Assembly: GCF_021130785.1 (NCBI RefSeq) | Contig: NC_060211.1 | Location: forward strand, 26,025,001-26,089,000 | Length of the DNA stretch: 64,000 nucleotides | Source: Homalodisca vitripennis | Lineage: Eukaryota; Arthropoda; Insecta; Hemiptera; Cicadellidae | Reading direction: 5' to 3' | Shown here: positions 57,485 through 64,000 of the stretch, in pieces | Position numbering within the stretch: position 1 is the first letter of the stretch | Layout of the letters: every line of letters begins with the position of its first letter | Position numbers and translations under genes: made by a program | The notes under the pieces: model-generated | Told to the model about the DNA's origin: nothing | The model's input: only the letters and a program-made list of their open reading frames with translations | Database searches by the model: none

Positions 57485-58630
57485 GTAATACGATCACCGT
57501 TATACGTGATAAATCAATATCAAAAATATTGATTATATCTCTTTAATACTAATATTAGCGTTAATTGTAATAATAGTTAGATGTGGTGATTTTATTTGTC
57601 TTGGATAATTGATTATTTATTTGTAATATTAGCGTTAATTAATTGTAGTTACATGTGGTGGTCGTATTTGCTTTGGATATTGATTATCTGTAGGTGATAT
57701 TAACATTAATTATAACTTTAATTATAAGTAATGACATTTTCTTGTACATTCATTGTATATTGGTGATATAAACGTCCATATTGGCTGTAATAATAGTTTA
57801 CCGTTTCACTTGGATGTTGATTATATATTTTCGATATTTATATTATTATTATCCTTAAATGTGGTGATATTTTCCCTTAACGTAATAAATGTCTCCATTA
57901 ACAACATAGAAAAGAGTCAAATCCTTGCTTTGAAGCTGAGAAGCTACTGAACAAGTAAGCAATACCAAAAATCTAATAGAGTTTTGTACTTTTTTGGACA
58001 CGATAGTGGATACGACTTTTACATCAACACTCGATGTATGTCCCTTCGGGTATGGAGATAGGACTTTTCTAACGACTATTTGTTAAATTTAACAAATGTT
58101 ACAAAAATCTCGTCATTCAGATAAGGTTTTGTTAGTAATCCACGATCTGCAGCCTAGTACCACTGTATGGAGTTTGTTTGGAAAACTTCATTCACTGAAA
58201 CTCATATGAATAACTCGAGGTATCCATAGATTAATTTTGATATCCAGATAAGAGAGACCTTTTATTATACAACAGTGTGGATGAAAAGGCGTATATGATT
58301 TCAAGGGTATAAATCACTCAATGAAATTTAATTGTCCTGTAGAGTTACAAACGCCTCCCCCCACTTTGCAGTTGCAGATAATAATTTTACGTACTATGGA
58401 TGATAAGGAACTTCTCACCTTTCAAGCGAAAGGACCTGTTAAGGATCGGTCCTAGGTCTTTGGTTAATCTCAGGATCAACATTAGTTGCTCATTTGCTAA
58501 CAAGAAGCCAACTTATGTAGGTGTTTATAATTTATGATTGTTTAATATCATTGAAATATCATTCACATAGTACTAACGTGATGAAAGCACTGCACATAAA
58601 ATAGACTGTCTATACATGGATTGGGAAGAT
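57485..58630. other. AT-rich part of copy B
   Basis: Collinear with 40695-41935 without the (ATT)-rich tract. No gene recognised. Confidence 0.4.
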
Positions 58631-58633
58631 TAC

Positions 58634-58957
58634 GAGTTTTGTATCGAGCGAGTTAGATGCAAGGTTGTGTTCAAGGTACGTGATCAGTAGATTGAGCGAG
58701 TTAGATGCAAGGTTGTGTTTCAAGGTACGTGATCAGTAGATTGAGCGAGTTAGATGCAAGGTTGTGTTCAAGGTACGTGATCAGTAGATTGAGCGAGTTA
58801 GATGCAAGGTTGTGTTCAAGGTACGTGATCAGTAGATTGAGCGAGTTAGATGCAAGGTTGTGTTCAAGGTACGTGATCAGTAGATTGAGAGCGAGTTAGA
58901 TGCAAGGTTGTGTTCAAGGTACGTGATCAGTAGATTGAGCGAATCCTGCGCGGAGAA
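58634..58957 (+). repeat. 48-bp minisatellite, contracted form (copy B)
   Basis: Six units of the 48-bp module start at 58646, 58694, 58743, 58791, 58839 and 58889, followed by the terminal GAGCGAATCCTGCGCGGAGA piece. The 30-bp module that makes 78-bp units in copy A occurs only once, at the end. An extra T (58720) and an extra GA (58887) break the frame that is open throughout copy A. Confidence 0.95.
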
Positions 58958-58959
58958 CA

Positions 58960-60355
58960 CAAAGTTAACTCGTTACCTGTAATTAAACTCAACAAAGCCA
59001 ATGGTAGTTAAATAAAGGGAATAGCTGTGAGACCTGAAACCGGATAAAGGCTCTAAAATAAGCAGAATTTCCTGTCCAGTTCCAAACTGCTGATTTAATA
59101 AAACAAGGATGGCTCTCAAATTAATAACAGAGGCCATTTAGATCATCGATACATTATTTTAATTGATGCAGAAATGTTTATTTTCATATATTTTTTTAAT
59201 TGGATTTGCTGAATTCAATTCTGCTGAGAGAAGTAATTTCTCTATAAGAGATATAACTACCATTATGATTGCTAAGTAAAAATGTTTATTTAATTTTAAG
59301 CTTAAAGTAGTCATAATCTGTAAATTCATATATTTGCTGTAATTTAAGACATTATTTTGAGCAATAACTAGACACTAAACGTAGCACTAGTTTCAAAAGA
59401 TTCGTTTATAGTACATCAATGCTTTGGTAAAATATTTTTTATTGATCCTAGGCAACGTGTAAGAACATTAGGTAAGAACGTCAGGTACTTACTAAAAGGG
59501 CTGTTTGAATCTTTTTCTTATCTTGCATTCCATCATTTAGTATCAAAGATTAGACCACCTGTTGAGGATAAAACAAGATTAGTATAAAAAGGTTACTTTT
59601 TATAGTTTTAATAGATTATCTCTATTTTTATTTCATCCCAATGTGATCTAAAACTTTGACAAGAGAATTTAATTCAACTTTTAAAATCTATGGAATAAAA
59701 AAATCCACTGTTATTTATAAAATGTATATTAAATTTATTGTGGATCGAGCAGCTAATAATCAGTTAGTTGTATAATTTAATTATAACGTAAATTAAATTT
59801 TGTACTTTTACACAATTTAAATTACGTTTTGGTGTACCTTTATATCTAAAGAACTTTTATAGTTGAGTGTGTTTATTCTACAGCTAAACATAATTTAATA
59901 ATAATTTTATTTTTGAAGAGCTGAGACTATATATTACGACACTGTTGAGCTATAATAAGGTAACAAGACTTTGTTGGTATTTTTACATATTGATGTCACG
60001 AAACATTATGCGTTCTTAATGAACTATTAATATAGTAAACTTGCTTATCACTTTTGAAAAAATGATTTAATAGTTATACTTTTTTATAATAACTTTAAAA
60101 TTTATGTGGCTTGCATACAATTGAAAATTACTAATAGGAAACATATTTTTCACAAATAATAATTGAGAAGATAAACTTAAAAGATTAATTTAATCTTTCA
60201 ATCGCCCTGGGTACAACGTTTTTAATTTAAAACATCCGATCCAAAATAACGTAATTATTACGGTTTCTATAAACAGATCTTCCAGTGTGTTGCACATAAA
60301 CGCGGCAGTATAAAAGTGTCTACCACAGTAAGCACTTAAAGTAAGAAACACGGCA
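58960..60355. other. AT-rich part of copy B
   Basis: Collinear with 44035-45415. No gene recognised. Confidence 0.4.
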
Positions 60356-60359
60356 GTTT

Positions 60360-60550
60360 GACGGAATGGTATCGACTGGATTGAATTTATTCATGAGATC
60401 GAGCCCGGGATCTCGGCTGCGTATGTTTCAAGCCTCCTTCGCGATCCCCCCTCGGACGGTATTTGTTTCTGTTGGCCTTGGAATATTTGCCTTTGACTGC
60501 AGCATTTTATTTGATGGGGAAATGTGGCTGGAATATTATTGCTATCCTCT
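60360..60550 (+). promoter_or_regulatory. Duplicate-conserved island 3, copy B
   Basis: Counterpart of 45420-45620. Identity ends at CCTCTTAG, after which changes appear. Confidence 0.4.
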
Positions 60551-60876
60551 TAGTTTTATGTGCGTTTCTGCTAGTATATTAACTTCGACACGAAATAAAT
60601 CTTAACGCAATGTATAAATAAAATAATGATCTTTAATTTCGGAAATTAAAACATGTTTTTAGTACCTGTAAAATACTCATAGCTATGATAATGTGTCAAA
60701 TTTTGTATTACAAGGTTTCTTGTAATAACATTGCTTACTGAACAATATTTTTATTTAAAACTATCTTTACTAGAATTTGAATGCAAAATCACGTTTACAT
60801 TTCTAAATAAGCATTGTAAAGTTATAAAGGTAATAAAATATTTATTATTAACATTTTCTAAATTAATGTGTTTCAG

Positions 60877-60922
60877 TGGAAGCAGCGATGGGGCGTTGTC
60901 ACGAAGTTATCTCCTGCAGCAG
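60877..60922 (+). CDS. 46-nt coding exon, PH domain start of a Dok-7-like protein, copy B
   Basis: Identical 46-nt exon, acceptor GTGTTTCAG and donor GCAG|GTAATA to copy A. The intron just beyond the donor has already diverged (60945-60990 carries palindromic GCATGCATTATATGC repeats absent from A). Because 46 is not a multiple of three, splicing both copies into one mRNA would shift the frame, so only one can be used per transcript. Confidence 0.58.
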
Positions 60923-60924
60923 GT

Positions 60925-61171
60925 AATATTGCATGTAATTATAAGCATTGCATGTATTGTATTGCATGCATTATATGCAATTACATATAATACAAGCTGA
61001 TTCTTTGAAATCTTACAGAAACTTTATTATTATTCGTCATTATCTGGGAAATATAAAGCAAATTTATTTTATTATTTGGTAAGAAATCTGACTAATAAGT
61101 TTTATTGATTTATTAATAAATAGGATATGCCTTAAGAAAAAAAATATTAATATGGAAATATAACATAATAT

Positions 61172-61212
<41 letters not shown>

Positions 61213-61314
61213 GTGTATATAAACCATATATGTCTGGATATATACTATAAAGAGTCTATAAAACTATAAGGGCTATAAAGTTAAAAAGTTTTAACTTGTT
61301 TCAGCATTCCTATC

Positions 61315-61349
<35 letters not shown>

Positions 61350-62405
61350 CCATATATATATATAGATATATATATATATATATATATATACGTCAATAGT
61401 CAATATTTCGAAAAATGTTTTAAAACAAAGAAAATTTGTTCATTAAAACAATTTTAGTACATCTTATAAGCATTTCAGAACACGTTTAGTTTTTGTCAAG
61501 GCACTTAAGACTCATTATTTTGTAAAGTTTAAATGGCCGCCATATTGAAACGAAGTGCCGGACGATGATAGCCAAAAAACGTAGCCGAAAAAATTATAAG
61601 ATACATTATTTAGCAAGTTTCTACTTTTGTGACAGTTATCATGTCCATAAGCCAAGTTATAAAGCACTGATATTTTTTTCACGTGGGTGGTTTTGGTTCT
61701 GGAGGTCACGTAAAAATGTAATGCAAGTTTTACGTGGCACTGAAGTGGCTCAGCGATACTTATGTAGAAAAGAATGTTTATGAATATTTGAATGGAGTTT
61801 AATATTTTTAAATTTTAAGAAGTCCTTTACAATTCATAGCGTAGCAACCCTCGGCTACCACCGTTCTTTCACGTAAGTCCATTGATGTAAAAATAATAAT
61901 ATGCAACATCTCTTATTAATTTGTTTGAGTTGTAGGCTATACCTTTGTTCATTATTTTTATACTGAGTAGTTGGTGCATAATTTCTAGATTAAGTGAGGA
62001 GAAATATAGGCCTCGTGAGTATTGTTAATATTTAATTTATACGAGTATACAACAAATTAAACATAGTTTATGCAGTATATAATACAAAAATAAATTAAAT
62101 CTGAAAATAAATTAGGTATTGTAAGAAGATAAAAATGACTAAGACTAGAACTTGCTGTGTTCAAATCACGTCCTACCTCCTAAGAACACGTAAAGTTGGT
62201 ATAATGAAATATAATAATATTTATTGTTATATTGGAAATGTACAGTTTTTTTACAAGGCCAAGAATATGATAATAGCTATTAGGCTTAACTATGGCTGGG
62301 AACCTATTTCAAAATGCCAATAACGTAAAAGTTACAGGTATTGTTACCAATTGAATCTAGATTGGCTCTATGAGCCTGTTGGTACAGTTTATTCTTTGTT
62401 AGCGT
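60925..62405. other. AT-rich part of copy B with TA and CA microsatellites
   Basis: TA tract at 61170-61205, CA tract at 61316-61347, TA tract at 61353-61390. The order differs from copy A. No gene was seen. Confidence 0.6.
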
Positions 62406-62410
62406 AAAAA

Positions 62411-62667
62411 AATGCGATGTCGGTCCCGGGACTCGAGCAAATGCTAGTCCAGGACTAGTTGGGGAACTCCAGCAGTTTAGCGGCGGTTATCGCGACATTT
62501 AATTATCGAGCGTGGCTGCTGCTTGGATGGGTGGCCACTGAGCGATCCTGTCCTTGCAAGCAGCCCGCCTGCCCGGCCGTTGGTGGTGGTTCGGAAGTCA
62601 CCTTTAATAAGCCGTTGGCCCCCAGGTTAAGTGTTAGAGAGGGCTTTTAGTCCTAACTTCGCCTAGT
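62411..62667 (+). mobile_element. 5S rRNA-like retroposon, copy B
   Basis: Counterpart of 47421-47670. It reads GCTTGGATGGGTGGCCAC in the 5S-like core and has GGTGGTGG where A has GGGGG. A 63-codon frame over it is incidental. Confidence 0.5.
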
Positions 62668-62669
62668 AA

Positions 62670-64000
62670 AATAAGAAATTACGTACTTTGATTTATTCAC
62701 ATTTGTAAACAGCGTACAACAAGATTTGCTTGCAGAAAAAGTTAGGATGTATTTAATTAGTGCTGTAGTTCAATGGGGAGTTGTAAACCTTATAATTAAA
62801 TAACGGAGTGATATTATTAAAAAAAATAAGAAAATACAAATTTAAGATACAGACATCTACAATCCGTTTAGCAAGTCGGTGTTGCTTATCTTTTTTGATA
62901 AAATAACAGAGATTTTTAACGCTTTGTTTGTAACGCTATTTTAATACGGATAGGGATGATTTGTTTCTCTAAGTATCATTAACATCGATCCCAATCAATC
63001 ATATCAATCGCAGGAATCTCGTGTCGAAACAAATGAGTTCTCAGAACTTCTGCAAATACAATCGTGGGATAAACGGTAAAGCTAAAGATAATACGAAAGT
63101 CCTCGATTAATTAACCGATTTCTCTGGAGTTAAGCTCGAAATAGAAGATTCCTGGACAGTAAGCTGATGAACATAACATATATACCCACGTAGTGAAGGA
63201 GTAAGAATATGATAGTACCAAGTTACAATCATATACTTACCGTTATAAACTCTTTTTAAACATCCCAAGCGTACTTACTTTGTTAAAGTTTATACTAGTC
63301 ATACTCCAATTTGATTATATTTACGTTTCAATACTAAAACTCCATAAAATATTACAATAGGAATTATTGTTAACAGATATTTATGTTGCTATAAATTTAA
63401 AACCGGTGATGTTAATGCGATTTTATAGCACGGGGGAAATTTGGTTTGTTGGTTACAGAACATAGGAATTTCCCAGCAACACATTAAATATATGCGTAAT
63501 ACACATGAATGGGTTAATCATGAAATTAACTGTAAGGGACAAACAATAGTCAACTTACAGGCAAAGTGTGGTGGAAGCATATTAACAATAAACGTCACAG
63601 TAGGTAGAACCTCAATTTTCTCTATTTAGATCATTGCTGTATGAATTTTAATTGGCTGAGCTTTAGCAAAGCCTGTCTACTCATATCACTCGTAGGGTAT
63701 ACAATTTTCATTTCTGTATGTTTGTCTGTCAACAAACTGAAACAATATACTCTTGGCTTATCACTCCAGGGATTCGGATACGAATATCGGTTTGGTCACT
63801 TTATTTCAGCCTGAATTAACAACCCCCCGACTGGAAAGAAGGTGAATTTTGGGCATTCATTGCTAGTTTTGCTACTATGAATCCACAATAATTACGCGCC
63901 TTAACCAAATCCATTCAGGAACCTATGAATTAAAACTCTCTTGGACTAACCATCATGATCGTGTATGATATGGGATTGTGGGTTTACCCAATGTCGGTCT
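62670..64000. other. End of window, copy B
   Basis: Collinear with 47675-48920. The 62-codon frame at 63441 is broken by indels in copy A and is not proposed as a gene. The retroposon remnant that starts near 48600 in A begins here near 63650. Confidence 0.4.

Larger units (their letters stand above)
50493..64000 (+). repeat. Large tandem segmental duplication, copy B (runs off the window)
   Basis: Direct repeat of 32591 onward. Offset is 17902 bp at the left edge and shrinks by the 2.4-kb mariner-type element, then changes with B-only insertions and the shorter minisatellite. It still matches A at 64000 (A position about 48920), so the right boundary is unseen. Confidence 0.95.

Noticed and set aside
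63441..63629. 62-codon ORF in copy B
   Set aside because: The counterpart around 48440-48580 in copy A contains indels and stops.
1..64000. Novel prokaryotic-type or viral system
   Set aside because: No operons, ribosome-binding sites, integrases other than transposable-element remnants, or viral proteins were seen.

Overview
This window is eukaryotic, AT-rich and almost entirely non-coding. It looks like intronic or intergenic DNA of an insect genome. Evidence: many (TA)n, (CA)n and AATAC-type microsatellites, 5'-truncated non-LTR retrotransposons with target-site duplications, a mariner-type transposon, tRNA- and 5S-like retroposons, several minisatellites, and short exon-like blocks with eukaryotic splice sites. 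A hemipteran-like insect is my best guess, from the style of the repeats, but I cannot prove it. There is no bacterial or viral gene organisation.

Layout. 1-5.1 kb: a dispersed repeat with a perfect TGACGTCA site, a long-TIR MITE inside (TA)n, and a 126-bp satellite flanked by older degenerate repeats. 5.1-19 kb: mostly unannotated AT-rich DNA with degenerate tandem repeats, two more copies of the TGACGTCA repeat, a roughly 106-bp minisatellite near 13 kb, a G-rich block near 9.2 kb, and hairpin elements carrying hammerhead-like ribozyme cores (5.3, 16.2 and 28.1 kb). 19-32.5 kb: an R1-like LINE tail with a 13-bp target-site duplication, a 94-bp minisatellite of about 25 units, a second LINE tail at 27.1 kb, dispersed repeats, and several less AT-rich islands that look like conserved non-coding DNA.

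32.6 kb to the end: two copies of one long segment in direct tandem. Copy A starts at 32591 and copy B at 50493; B is still running at the window edge. They differ by insertions present in only one copy: a 2.4-kb mariner-type element in A, and a 0.9-kb retroposon and a 0.3-kb tRNA-like SINE in B. They also differ by a contraction or expansion of a 78/48-bp minisatellite. Short islands are almost identical between the copies while the surroundings have drifted. One island is a 46-nt exon with good splice signals in both copies (45970-46015 and 60877-60922). It encodes the start of a PH domain resembling Dok-7 (WKQRWGVVTKLSPAA), so a Dok-7-like gene on the + strand probably runs through this window. 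An 18-codon ATG block followed by a GT donor (39254 and 56012) is a weaker first-exon candidate.

An uncollapsed pair of heterozygous haplotypes in the assembly would give the same picture as a true tandem duplication, and this must be excluded first. I saw no complete protein-coding gene. The long open frames are products of in-frame tandem repeats.
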